Positions 40,570 through 49,644 of a stretch of DNA of 64,000 bases are shown one piece after another. Both the position numbers and the translations under genes were made by a program. The stretch covers positions 62,001 to 126,000 of the forward strand of contig NZ_JBHVAL010000007.1 of the NCBI RefSeq assembly GCF_042667405.1, in the 5' to 3' direction. Numbering within the stretch: the first letter of the stretch is position 1; each line of letters starts with the position of its first letter. This DNA comes from Arthrobacter sp042667405 (GTDB lineage: Bacteria; Actinomycetota; Actinomycetes; Actinomycetales; Micrococcaceae). The notes under the pieces are model-generated. The model was not told the DNA's origin. It saw nothing but the letters and a program-made list of their open reading frames with translations, and ran no database searches.

Positions 40570-43500
40570 CTAGACCTCAGAACGCTTGCGGCGTCCGACG
40601 AGGAACAGGAAGACACCCGCACCAACCACCAGCAGGCTGATGGGCAGGACGGTGAGAACAACACCAGTGCTGGCCAGCGACCCTCCGGAGCCAACCTGTG
40701 ACCCTCCGGAGCCGCCCTGTACTGAGTCATCAGCCGGCGGAAGGGTCACCACAGCGGTTGCAGGTGGCGTCTCTACCGAAGGTCCCTTCGGCGGAACACC
40801 CGTCGCAATTGCCGTGTTGGCGACCTTGCCTGCGTTGATGTCGGCCTGGGTGATGGCGTACGTTGCCGAAGCCGTCACTGACTGGCCGGGCAGCAAGGTA
40901 CCCGCGGTTCCGGGCCAGGTGTAGACCAAGGCGGACAGACCAGGCATACGATCCTTGACCTCAACGTCCCTCAGCGCCACATTCCCGGTGTTCTTTACCG
41001 TGAAGTTGTAGGTGATCAGATCGCCCACGTGGGCGGGATCGCCAACCGCTGAAGCGTCAGCCTTCTTGGTGAACTCCAGTCCAGCTGCAGGGGTCAACGG
41101 GGTATCCGTGGTTCCCGGAGGCGGCGTGACCGAAGGACCGGTAGGAGGAGTTCCCGTAGTGGTCGCCGAGTTGGCCACATGGCCGGCCTCGATGTCCGAC
41201 TGGGTGATGGCGTACGTTGCCGTAGCCGTCACCATCTGTCCGGGCAGCAGGGTTCCCGCAGCACCGGGCCAGGTGTAGCTCAGTGCCGACAGACCAGCCA
41301 GAGGGTCGTCGATGGTGACATTGGTCAGCGTGACGTTTCCGGTGTTCTTGGCCGTGAACGTGTAGGTGATCTGGTCGCCTACCTTGGACGGGGAATGAAC
41401 CGCGGACGCGTCAGCTGTCTTGGTGAACTCCATGCCCGGTGCTGGGGTCAACGGGGTGTCCGTTTCGCCCGGAGGAGGCGTGACCGCAGGACCGGTAGGC
41501 GGGGTGCCCGTGGTGGTTGCGCTGTTGGCAACGTGACCGGCGTCGATATCCGCCTGGGTGATGGCGTACGTTGCCGTAGCCGTCACGGTCTCACCGGGCA
41601 GCAGGGTTCCTGCAGCACCAGGCCAGACGTAGGTCAAAGCCGAGAGGCCCGCCAGGGGGTCGTCGATGATGACGTTGGTCAGCGTGACGTTTCCGGTGTT
41701 CTTGGCCGTCAACGTGTAGGTGATCTTGTCGCCTGCCTTTGACGGATCCTGGAGTGCCGAGGCGTCTGCCGACTTGGTAAACGTCATCGCCGGGGCCGGG
41801 GTCAACGGGGTGTCCGTCGTTCCCGGAGGAGGCGTTACGGCAGGACCAGTGGGCGGAGTGCCCGTGGTGGTCGCGCTGTTGGCCACGTGGCCGGCGTCGA
41901 TGTCCGCCTGGGTCACTGCATACGTTGCCGTAGCAGTCACCGTCTGGCCCGGAAGCAGCTCGCCGGGGGTGCCCGGCCAGGTGTACGCCAGGGCTGAAAG
42001 ACCAGCCAGCGGATCCGTGATGGTGACATTCTTCAGCGTGACGTTACCGGTGTTCTTGGCCGTGAACGTGTACGTGATCTTGTCGCCGGACATGGTGGGG
42101 ATCTGGATGGCCGAAGCATCAGCCGTCTTGGTGAACTCCATGGCCGGAGCCGGAGTCAGCGGAGTGTCCGTCGTTCCCGGAGGAGGCGTCACAGCAGGAC
42201 CAGTGGGAGGAGTACCCGTGGTGGTCGCACTGTTGGCAACATGACCGGCGTCGATATCCGCCTGCGTAACCGCGTACGTGGCAGTAGCCGTCACGGTCTC
42301 GCCGGGCAGCAGGGTTCCTGCAGCGCCGGGCCAGACGTAGCTCAATGCCGAGAGGCCAGCCAACGGATCGGTGATGGTTACGTTCTTCAGCGACACGTTT
42401 CCGGTGTTCTTGGCCGCGAACGTGTACGTGATAACGTCGCCCACCTTCGTGGGGTTCTGGACCGCCGAAGCATCAGCCGTCTTGGTGAACTCCATCGCCG
42501 GAGCCGGAGTCAACGGAGTATCCGTGGTTCCCGGAGGAGGCGTTACCGCAGGACCGGTAGGCGGAGTACCCGTGGTGGTTGCCGAGTTGGCGACATGGCC
42601 GGACTCGATATCCGCCTGGGTAACCGCATACGTGGCCGTAGCCGTCACGGTCTGGCCCGGAAGCAGGGTTCCTGCGGTGCCCGGCCAGGTGTACGCCAAG
42701 GCAGACAGGCCAGCCAGCGGATCCGCGATGGAAACGTTGGTCAGCGTGACGTTGCCCGTGTTCTTCGCGGAGAACGAGTACGTGATCACGTCGCCCACCT
42801 TGGTGGGGTTCTGGACCGCCGAAGCATCGGCAGTCTTGCTGAACTCCATGGCCGGTTTGGGGGTCAACGGAGTATCCGTTGTTCCCGGAGGAGGCGTTAC
42901 GGCAGGACCAGTGGGCGGAGTGCCCGTGGTGGTCGCGCTGTTGGCCACGTGACCGGCGTCGATATCCGCCTGCGTGATGGCGTACGTTGCCGTGGCAGTC
43001 ACGGTCTCGCCCGGAAGCAGCGTGCCCGGGGTTCCCGGCCACGTGTAGTTCAAGGCGGACAAACCGGCCAGCGGATCCGTGATGGAAACGTTGGTCAAGT
43101 CCACGTTGCCGGTGTTCTTCGCGGTGAAGGTGTACGTGATGATGTCACCCACCGTCGAAGGATCCTTGATGGCAGAAGCGTCGGCCGTCTTGGTGAACTG
43201 CATTGCCGGAGTCGGGGTCAACGGGGTGTCCGTCGTTCCCGGAGGAGGCGTCACGGCAGGACCAGTGGGCGGAGTACCCGTGGTGGTGGCCGAGTTGGCA
43301 ACATGGCCGGCGTTGATGTCGGCCTGGGTGATGGCGTACGTAGCCGTAGCAGTCACGGTCTGGCCCGGCAGCAGTTCGCCCGCCGTGCCCGGCCAGGTGT
43401 ATGCCAAGGCAGACAGACCAGCCAGCGGGTCGGTGATGGAAACGTTCTTCAGCGTGACGTTGCCGGTGTTCTTCGCGGTGAAGGTGTAGGTGATGATGTC

Positions 43501-46500
43501 ACCGACCACCGACGGATCGTGGATCGCCGAGGAGTCGGCGGACTTGGTGAATACCATCGCCGGACCAGGGGTCAACGGGGTGTCCGTGGTTCCCGGCGGA
43601 GGCGTAACCGCAGGACCCGTGGGCGGAGTGCCCGTGGTTGTTGCGGTGTTGGCAACATGACCGGCGTCGATATCCGCCTGCGTGATGGCGTATGTCGCCG
43701 TAGCCGTGACGGTCTGACCGGGCAGCAGCTCTCCTGCAGTACCGGGCCAGGTGTAAGCCAGCGCCGAGAGGCCTGCCAGAGGATCGGTGATGGAAACATT
43801 CTTCAACGTGACGTTGCCGGTGTTCTTTGCCGTGAAGGTGTAGGTGATGCGGTCACCTACAACTGACGGGTTCTGGATACCGGAAGCATCTGCCGACTTG
43901 GTGAATGTCATTGCCGAAGCCGGGGTCAACGGAGTGTCCGTGGTTCCCGGAGGAGGCGTCACAACAGGACCAGTGGGCGGAGTACCCGTGGTGGTCGCGC
44001 TGTTGGCGACATGACCGGCGTCGATATCCGCCTGGGTGACTGCGTAGGTGGCAGTGGCAGTAACGGTCTGTCCGGGCAGGAGGGTTCCTGCGGTGCCCGG
44101 CCAGGTGTATGCCAAGGCAGACAGACCAGCCAGCGGATCCGTGATGGAAACGTTGCTCAGCGTGACGTTGCCCGTGTTCTTGGCCGTGAACGTGTATGTG
44201 ATCACGTCACCAACCTTGGAGGGGTTCCCGACAGCGGAGGCGTCAGCTGACTTGCTGAATTCCATGGCCGGACCGGGAGTCAACGGAGTATCCGTTGTTC
44301 CCGGAGGAGGCGTTACGGCAGGACCAGTGGGCGGAGTGCCCGTGGTGGTAGCCGCGTTGGCGACATGACCGGCATTGATATCAGCCTGCGTTACCGCGTA
44401 TGTTGCCGTAGCGGTTACAGTCTGGCCCGGAAGCAGTTCACCTGCGGCACCCGGCCAGTTGTAGGTCAACGCTGAGAGGCCTGCCAAGGGATCGTTGATG
44501 GAAACGTTGGTCAGCTTCACGTTGCCGGTGTTCTTGGACGTGAACGTGTAGGTGATGATGTCGCCAACAGCAGACGGGTTCTTGATTCCGGAAGCATCTG
44601 CAGACTTGCTGAATTCCATGGCGGGGCCAGGGGTCAACGGAGTGTCGGTAGTGCCAGGCGGAGGTGTGACTGGTGGGCCGGTCGGAGGATTACCCGAGGT
44701 GGTGGCTGCGTTGGCTACGTGACCTGCATCGATATCCGCTTGCGTGGTGGCATATGTGGCCATCGCAGTGACTGTCTCGCCAGGAAGCAACGTGCCCGGA
44801 GTACCCGGCCAGGTGTATGCCAGCGGTGAAAGCCCTGCCAGGGGATCGTTGATGGCAACACCCGTGAGGGTGACGTTTCCGGTGTTCTTCGCCGAGAACG
44901 TGTATGTGATGACGTCCCCTACCTGCGCTGGCGACTGGACGGCGGAGGCATCCGCAGACTTGCTGAACTCCATCCGCGAAACCGGCAGGGCCGTGTTGGT
45001 CAGCACACAGCTGATGTCCGCACCGGCAACTGGGGTCAACGCGAAGGACTGGTCGAAAGCGGCCCCGGAGGGAAGCCCCTGCTGGAGGCCATTGGCGTCC
45101 GTGCAGGTGATCGATTGATCGTAATCAGCCAGGTTGGAGGCAGATTCCGTCAGGTAGTACGTGGTGGCGGTGTCGGCAACATATTTGCCGGTAACGCCAG
45201 TACCCGCGTTAACCGTGGAGCCCGTTCCAGCAGTGGTGGAATTGGCCGTGTTGTTGACCACTGCTCCGGTAGCCGAACCGGCGTGGATCGCCATGGTGAA
45301 CTGGTCCGAATCAACCAGACGGGGGGAGTTCAGGGACTTGCTCAACTCAATGCGCGGAGCCTTCACCACCAGAGTGGCGTCTGCCGGCGGGTTGAGGTTG
45401 GTCTCGATGTTCGCAGGACCATTAACGTAGGTACCCTCGGCATCTGCGGTGACATCCACGGTAATGGTGCAGGATGCCATGCCCTTGGCCAGGTCTCCGC
45501 CGGTAACGGCAATGACGTTGCTTCCCGCGGCCGCGGTGGTGGCCAACGGGTTACCCGCAGACTGGACACATGTGCCGCCGATGTTCGGCGTGCCGGCTAC
45601 TTTAAGTCCGGCAGGCAGGGTGTCAGTGATGGACCAGTCGTCCTTGGCGTTGAGTTCGCTGGTGTTCGTCACGGTCAGCGTCAGCGTGGAAGACTGCCCC
45701 GGGCCAACCAGCGCCGGCGAGAACGACTTGTCCAACTGGGGCGTTACGTCCACCAGGCGCACATTGTCAAAAGCACCGTCGTTGCCGTTGGAGGTGCCGT
45801 TGTTGTTCCACATCTCAAGTCCCAAAGAGGCGCCCGTTGACTGGAAAGCCTGGTTGGTCAGCATGGAATTGATGTTGATCGTCTTGGTGATCGTGCCAAA
45901 GACACCGCCGACGTCGCTTGTAACCTGCTGCTGATAGGCCTGGACGTTGGGATCGGACGTCGCCTGGCAGCCGTTCACCGGGTCACCGATGGGAGTCACG
46001 GTTCCGTCCGCGTCAATGCGGGCGAATTGGTACGACGGATCGGCACTGACTGCCATGCAGTTCATGAAAGCCGTGTCCACACCGAAGGTGTAGTAGTGGC
46101 CGGCGGTGGTGGCAAGCGGATTGGCCGTCTTGAACATCACGCCGTTATTGGGTCCGGCGGGGAGAATGGCGCAGAAGCCGCCAGCCGTATTGTTGGAGAG
46201 GCACTCCGTAAAGGAGCTGGTGACGTGGTTCGTGTCGGGTGAGCTTGGGGTGAACTGTTGTCCCATGCCCAGGGCCAGCATGCGAAGATGCTGGTAGCTG
46301 CGACGTGTGTCGACGTCGGCGCAGCGGTTGTCGGTACCGGATCCTCCGGCGCCGGAGATAGCCCACGGCGGAGTGTCGGTGTTGTCATAGCTCAGGATGA
46401 CGCCATTGCAACGGATACCGTTGATCCAGCTCGGCGACCCTGTGTACGTCTGCCCGGTGGCACCTACGTACGTGGTGGAACCCGCCGCCGAGTATGACTG

Positions 46501-46692
46501 CGCGCCGAGGGCGGTGTTGTCGGTCCCGTTTTCAAAGTCTTCGGTGAAGACGACCGTTCCAGGCTGCGTAACTCCTGGTGTCCCGGGAACTGTGGCCAGG
46601 GATGGTGGCGCCAAGGCACCGCCCACCCCCAGGGAAATTATCGCTGTAGCGAGTACACCCGCTAACAGCTTTCGTGGACGTGAATATCTCAT
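40570..46692 (-). CDS. giant wall-anchored protein with twelve DUF11/DUF7507-like repeats
   Basis: A 2040-residue surface protein. Residues 1-33 form a signal peptide (RKLLAGVLATAIISLGVGGA). Residues about 35-330 form an N-terminal module of unknown fold beginning VVFTEDFENGTDNTALGAQS. About 330-570 hold further beta-rich DUF11-like and Cys-containing domains. From about 572 to 1988 there are twelve tandem 118-residue repeats, each with GDxITYTFTAKNTGNVTL, DPLAGLSAL, TWPG, LLPGQTVTATATYA and TPPPGTTDTPLTP. The C terminus has LASTG (2006-2010), a hydrophobic helix and RRKRSEV, a LAXTG sorting signal for a class E sortase. It probably forms a long stalk for adhesion; that is inferred. Confidence 0.9.
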   Translation of the reverse strand: MRYSRPRKLLAGVLATAIISLGVGGALAPPSLATVPGTPGVTQPGTVVFTEDFENGTDNTALGAQSYSAAGSTTYVGATGQTYTGSPSWINGIRCNGVILSYDNTDTPPWAISGAGGSGTDNRCADVDTRRSYQHLRMLALGMGQQFTPSSPDTNHVTSSFTECLSNNTAGGFCAILPAGPNNGVMFKTANPLATTAGHYYTFGVDTAFMNCMAVSADPSYQFARIDADGTVTPIGDPVNGCQATSDPNVQAYQQQVTSDVGGVFGTITKTININSMLTNQAFQSTGASLGLEMWNNNGTSNGNDGAFDNVRLVDVTPQLDKSFSPALVGPGQSSTLTLTVTNTSELNAKDDWSITDTLPAGLKVAGTPNIGGTCVQSAGNPLATTAAAGSNVIAVTGGDLAKGMASCTITVDVTADAEGTYVNGPANIETNLNPPADATLVVKAPRIELSKSLNSPRLVDSDQFTMAIHAGSATGAVVNNTANSTTAGTGSTVNAGTGVTGKYVADTATTYYLTESASNLADYDQSITCTDANGLQQGLPSGAAFDQSFALTPVAGADISCVLTNTALPVSRMEFSKSADASAVQSPAQVGDVITYTFSAKNTGNVTLTGVAINDPLAGLSPLAYTWPGTPGTLLPGETVTAMATYATTQADIDAGHVANAATTSGNPPTGPPVTPPPGTTDTPLTPGPAMEFSKSADASGIKNPSAVGDIITYTFTSKNTGNVKLTNVSINDPLAGLSALTYNWPGAAGELLPGQTVTATATYAVTQADINAGHVANAATTTGTPPTGPAVTPPPGTTDTPLTPGPAMEFSKSADASAVGNPSKVGDVITYTFTAKNTGNVTLSNVSITDPLAGLSALAYTWPGTAGTLLPGQTVTATATYAVTQADIDAGHVANSATTTGTPPTGPVVTPPPGTTDTPLTPASAMTFTKSADASGIQNPSVVGDRITYTFTAKNTGNVTLKNVSITDPLAGLSALAYTWPGTAGELLPGQTVTATATYAITQADIDAGHVANTATTTGTPPTGPAVTPPPGTTDTPLTPGPAMVFTKSADSSAIHDPSVVGDIITYTFTAKNTGNVTLKNVSITDPLAGLSALAYTWPGTAGELLPGQTVTATATYAITQADINAGHVANSATTTGTPPTGPAVTPPPGTTDTPLTPTPAMQFTKTADASAIKDPSTVGDIITYTFTAKNTGNVDLTNVSITDPLAGLSALNYTWPGTPGTLLPGETVTATATYAITQADIDAGHVANSATTTGTPPTGPAVTPPPGTTDTPLTPKPAMEFSKTADASAVQNPTKVGDVITYSFSAKNTGNVTLTNVSIADPLAGLSALAYTWPGTAGTLLPGQTVTATATYAVTQADIESGHVANSATTTGTPPTGPAVTPPPGTTDTPLTPAPAMEFTKTADASAVQNPTKVGDVITYTFAAKNTGNVSLKNVTITDPLAGLSALSYVWPGAAGTLLPGETVTATATYAVTQADIDAGHVANSATTTGTPPTGPAVTPPPGTTDTPLTPAPAMEFTKTADASAIQIPTMSGDKITYTFTAKNTGNVTLKNVTITDPLAGLSALAYTWPGTPGELLPGQTVTATATYAVTQADIDAGHVANSATTTGTPPTGPAVTPPPGTTDTPLTPAPAMTFTKSADASALQDPSKAGDKITYTLTAKNTGNVTLTNVIIDDPLAGLSALTYVWPGAAGTLLPGETVTATATYAITQADIDAGHVANSATTTGTPPTGPAVTPPPGETDTPLTPAPGMEFTKTADASAVHSPSKVGDQITYTFTAKNTGNVTLTNVTIDDPLAGLSALSYTWPGAAGTLLPGQMVTATATYAITQSDIEAGHVANSATTTGTPPTGPSVTPPPGTTDTPLTPAAGLEFTKKADASAVGDPAHVGDLITYNFTVKNTGNVALRDVEVKDRMPGLSALVYTWPGTAGTLLPGQSVTASATYAITQADINAGKVANTAIATGVPPKGPSVETPPATAVVTLPPADDSVQGGSGGSQVGSGGSLASTGVVLTVLPISLLVVGAGVFLFLVGRRKRSEV
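40729..44979 (-). repeat. twelve tandem 354-bp coding repeats
   Basis: The coding sequence repeats every 354 bases (118 codons); for example the segment encoding TPLTP recurs at 41093 and 41447. Individual units differ mainly by synonymous changes and by variation at the start of each unit (SADASAV, TADASAI, SADASGI). The first unit (44979 side) and the last (40729 side) are the most divergent, as expected for arrays that grow and homogenise by recombination. Copy number in the assembly should be treated with care, as short reads can collapse such arrays. Confidence 0.9.
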
Positions 46693-46800
46693 GGGCTCTC
46701 TTGCCTGTTTGGATCACCCGGGACCGGTCAAGCACGGAATTCCCCGCGTGATGCTGTGGATGCGAAAGGCTGCTGCCAGTGAACATGTGCATCTCTATAG

Positions 46801-46905
46801 CGATTCATGACGCAGAATTTCGATATTTTTCGCGGACCGGCCAAGGCATAGACGAGTCCAACCACTTAGTGGGGGAAGTTCCCGATTCGTGACGCGAAAT
46901 CGAGA
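46801..46905 (-). promoter_or_regulatory. direct repeat in the leader between sigma gene and giant wall protein
   Basis: CGATTCATGACGCAGAATTT (46801) and CGATTCGTGACGCGAAATCG (46883) are near copies 82 bases apart within the 243-base gap. In addition CCACT-T-AGTGG occurs at about 46861. The gap lies upstream of the giant protein gene and downstream of the fused sigma gene. Paired similar sites like this are candidate promoter or regulator sites; no consensus -35/-10 pair could be fixed. Confidence 0.4.
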
Positions 46906-46935
46906 AAAACTTTTGAGGCTTTAGGAAGAGAGCGC

Positions 46936-48510
46936 TTAGTGGAAAGTATTGATGAAGGTCTTGGGAACGATCCCCTGCCCGCTGAACTGGTACTCCAGCG
47001 TTCCACTCTCCGCGTCCCCGGGCAGGAACACAGTGAGGTGGAAAGCAAGCTGGTTTTGGTCCAGATCATCGGAGACGCAGCGGATTTGCTGCGCCTCGGA
47101 AGCGCTGCAATCCCAGCCCGCAGGCGCCACGTTTTTCCCCTCCACGAAAGCAGCGCCATCGGGCAAAGTGAAGATAGCTTCGCCCGATGCCGGCGAACCG
47201 TCACCATCCAGGGTGAACTGGATGTGCAATTCCCTCTCGAGGGGTTCCGAGCCCTTGCCTGCCGAGAACGTCGCCTCAACCGTGCGAGTCAGAGGTGCCG
47301 CTGCAGCGTCAGTCTGTGGCGCCGTCGTCGATGAGACAACACCGGGATCCACAACGACAGCGCTCCTTCGCAGCGGTTCTTCGGGCGGAATCACGACGGC
47401 GGGAGGTTGACTTACGGGGGCTGGTGGCGGTACCGGCGTGGCGCTTGGCAGGGGCGCCGCGCTTTCGACCGGCGCTGCAGGTGACGCTGGTTCCTTGACT
47501 GCTGGAACACTCACCGGAGCTTCCGCGATCGCGGCACCGGGCCCATCGTTCGGCTGCGGCAGCAACGTGAGGGCCCCAGCCACAGTCCCGACGCCGACCA
47601 CAACTGCCGCCGCGAGTTTCCAGCTGATTCCGTGGAGGCCAAGAACCGCGGCCTTTCCCGAAGTTGCTGCGGCTCCGGCACCCGACCACCCCACGGAGGC
47701 GGCTGCCGCCGGGGTGAACACGACGCCCGCAACCAACGGAAAGAGGATGGCACGCATGCCGCCTTGGACGTCGTTCAGTTCCATCAGCAAAGCGGTGCAC
47801 TTGGAACAGCCTGCCAAGTGGGCATCCACTTTTTCCCTGGACGTGCGTTTGAGGGCATCGCGCACGTACTTGCCGAGCTGGCCGGCGAACTCGTCACATG
47901 CCTCATCAACGCTTCGGCTGATGTGGTGCTGCAGATAAGCCTGGCGCAGTCCCTCCCTTGCACGGATGGCCAACGAGGACACACCATTCGGGGTAAGCCC
48001 AACCAACGGTGCTACGGCGGCCGGCTTCAACCCTTCGATGTCGAGGTGGAACAGCACGGCCTGGCATCGTTCCGGCAGGGACTTGAAGGCCTTGGCCATG
48101 ATGCTCGACTCGAGGTCGCCCACCACGTGGTCGTCATCATGGACCACGGCGTCCAACACGGTGTCATCGGCGGCCGTCTGCGTGAGCCTGGCTTTTCTGT
48201 TGCGTTCATGCGCGGTACGCCGCACCACAGTCAGGAGGTAGGAGCGGAAGAACTCCCTGGGGCCCTTGCCGTCCTTCAGGGACTGGAAGATGGATGCAAA
48301 GGCCTCGGCCACAACGTCATCAGCGTCGCTGGGGTTGTCGGACTGCGCGCGGGCAACGTACTGGGCGATCTGCACGTGACGGGTGTAAAGGGTGTCGAAG
48401 GCCTCAGTGACGCCTTGTCGAACGAGGTCAAGGATCTGGGGATCGCTGGAGTTTCCGGCCGTCGACGTTGCGGGCGCCCCTCCGGCCCCGGCCACTAATA
48501 CTTGATCCAT
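46936..48510 (-). CDS. ECF-type sigma factor fused to anti-sigma-like zinc motif, membrane segment and C-terminal domain
   Basis: A 524-residue fusion. Residues about 30-105 form sigma region 2 and about 135-195 region 4 (AFKSLPERCQAVLFHLDIEG, then TPNGVSSLAIRAREGLRQAY). Residues about 200-245 have the zinc-binding anti-sigma pattern HLAGCSKC preceded by DEACDEFAGQ. Hydrophobic stretches follow at about 253-272 and 297-317. A Pro/Ala-rich linker (320-400) leads to a beta-rich C-terminal domain of about 120 residues ending FSGQGIVPKTFINTFH. So a sigma factor, its probable inhibitor and a possible outside sensor are one chain. Some ECF groups with such C-terminal extensions are known in actinobacteria. 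Confidence 0.85.
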   Translation of the reverse strand: MDQVLVAGAGGAPATSTAGNSSDPQILDLVRQGVTEAFDTLYTRHVQIAQYVARAQSDNPSDADDVVAEAFASIFQSLKDGKGPREFFRSYLLTVVRRTAHERNRKARLTQTAADDTVLDAVVHDDDHVVGDLESSIMAKAFKSLPERCQAVLFHLDIEGLKPAAVAPLVGLTPNGVSSLAIRAREGLRQAYLQHHISRSVDEACDEFAGQLGKYVRDALKRTSREKVDAHLAGCSKCTALLMELNDVQGGMRAILFPLVAGVVFTPAAAASVGWSGAGAAATSGKAAVLGLHGISWKLAAAVVVGVGTVAGALTLLPQPNDGPGAAIAEAPVSVPAVKEPASPAAPVESAAPLPSATPVPPPAPVSQPPAVVIPPEEPLRRSAVVVDPGVVSSTTAPQTDAAAAPLTRTVEATFSAGKGSEPLERELHIQFTLDGDGSPASGEAIFTLPDGAAFVEGKNVAPAGWDCSASEAQQIRCVSDDLDQNQLAFHLTVFLPGDAESGTLEYQFSGQGIVPKTFINTFH

Positions 48511-48631
48511 AAACAGTAGTGTGTCATCAGATTGCGACTTGACTTGAATGTCAGGCTACTTAGGACTATAAGGGGCGAAAAATTTCGTCAAAATGGCGAC
48601 ACATAACCGGTTCACACGGCACTAACCACAC

Positions 48632-49285
48632 ATGAGGCTTCACAACCCGGGCTCCGAACCGATACTCACGCGCTTCAGGGGACGGTCCTCCTTGATCAGG
48701 GTGGTTCGCTGGACGCGTGCGGGAGACTCAATCCGCCCACGAGGTGCGGTAACACCTTCATCGCCCACCCGGCTCTACGGATGCCGCTCACTTTCGGGCC
48801 AATCGAAGTGCATCACGTTGATCCATGGTGCGGACAAGCCCACGGCCGTCCCCGGGGAGACCGTTATCTTCACGGCGTGGATCATGAATGAGTCCACATG
48901 CCATCTGCGTAACATTCGTCTTATTCCGAGGTCCTTCACCAACGAGGCCATGGAACCGCTCCTATACGACTCCAGTCCGAACCAACGCCACCTGTCAGTG
49001 GGCGCCCTGGCTCCGGGGGAAGGCGTGATGCGGAGTTTCTCCTATCGCGTCACAGAATCGGACCATATCCACGGGGGCAGCCTGATCAGTGCCATGCAGG
49101 TCAGGGCGTGGTGCCGCGGCCAGGAAGTCCTCGATGAACACGATGCCATGGTTGCGCTCACAGGGTCACGGCCGGACTTGCCGTCCCGTTCAACGCGTCG
49201 CGGCCTGGGGTTCTGGAGCTCCGCGATCGTCACGAACGTAGCGCCGCGTCGCAAACCACCTACGCCGAGCGCACGGGCCAGCTAG
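48632..49285 (+). CDS. protein with one DUF11-like domain, unknown function
   Basis: Up to 217 residues; the true start is unclear, and the first 55 residues look non-conserved, so a shorter protein is possible. Residues about 62-175 resemble the repeats of the giant wall protein in plan: DKPTAVPGETVIFTAWIMNE, LRNIRLIPRS, LSVGALAPGEGVMRSFSYRV, TESDHIHGGSLISAMQV. No signal peptide or membrane anchor is visible with the present start. It is divergent from the fused sigma gene, 121 bases away, and may belong to the same regulatory unit. Confidence 0.55.
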   Translation: MRLHNPGSEPILTRFRGRSSLIRVVRWTRAGDSIRPRGAVTPSSPTRLYGCRSLSGQSKCITLIHGADKPTAVPGETVIFTAWIMNESTCHLRNIRLIPRSFTNEAMEPLLYDSSPNQRHLSVGALAPGEGVMRSFSYRVTESDHIHGGSLISAMQVRAWCRGQEVLDEHDAMVALTGSRPDLPSRSTRRGLGFWSSAIVTNVAPRRKPPTPSARAS

Positions 49286-49644
49286 TTGTTGCCCGGTTCC
49301 GCTTCAACCGGAGGCTTCTCCTTGGGCCAGTCAACGTCCTGCTCGTACCCTTCGTGCCTCTTCAGGTAGCCGGCTATGAAGGGGCAGTGCGGAATGATGC
49401 GCTTCCCGGACGCCACGACGTCGTCCAAGGCGAAGTGCGCCAGGACGTTGGCCAGTCCTTGTCCCTTGAACTGCGGCTTTGTTTCGGTGTGGATGAAATC
49501 GATATGCCCGGGTTTGTCCATGAACTGCGAAATCACCGCCAACTCCCCGTCCACATGAAGCTCGTAGCGGTGGAATTTGTCGTTGCGCAGGGTGGTAACA
49601 CCAGGGCGGAACGACTCGGCCAGTGAATCGGTATTCTCGGTCAT
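49282..49644 (-). CDS. small GNAT-like N-acetyltransferase (YjdJ/GNAT-like family)
   Basis: A 120-residue protein with the reduced acetyltransferase fold: FHRYELHVDGELAVISQF, then the CoA-loop-like KPQFKGQGLANVLAHFALDD and the conserved IIPHCPFIAGYLKRHEGYEQ. This matches the small GNAT family that includes yeast Gtn-like and bacterial YjdJ proteins. The acceptor is unknown. Its ATG overlaps the stop of the upstream acyltransferase gene by four bases, and its last four bases overlap the convergent gene ending at 49285. Confidence 0.85.
   Translation of the reverse strand: MTENTDSLAESFRPGVTTLRNDKFHRYELHVDGELAVISQFMDKPGHIDFIHTETKPQFKGQGLANVLAHFALDDVVASGKRIIPHCPFIAGYLKRHEGYEQDVDWPKEKPPVEAEPGNN

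Noticed and set aside
41179..41742. Further antisense open frames in the repeat region
   Set aside because: Same reason: they recur with the repeat period and have no ribosome site or family match.
42241..43866. Long plus-strand open frame of 541 codons within the repeat array
   Set aside because: It is the antisense frame of the giant wall-protein repeats; its Arg/Gly-rich periodic translation simply mirrors the 354-base repeats, and the minus-strand protein has signal and sorting sequences.
40729..44979. Possible CRISPR or mobile repeat array
   Set aside because: The period of 354 bases is an exact multiple of three and encodes a conserved protein domain; there are no spacers or short palindromic repeats.
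46861..46905. ECF-type promoter for the wall protein (GGAAC with CGTC)
   Set aside because: GGAACT and CGTC are present on the minus strand but are about 22 bases apart, more than the usual 16-17.
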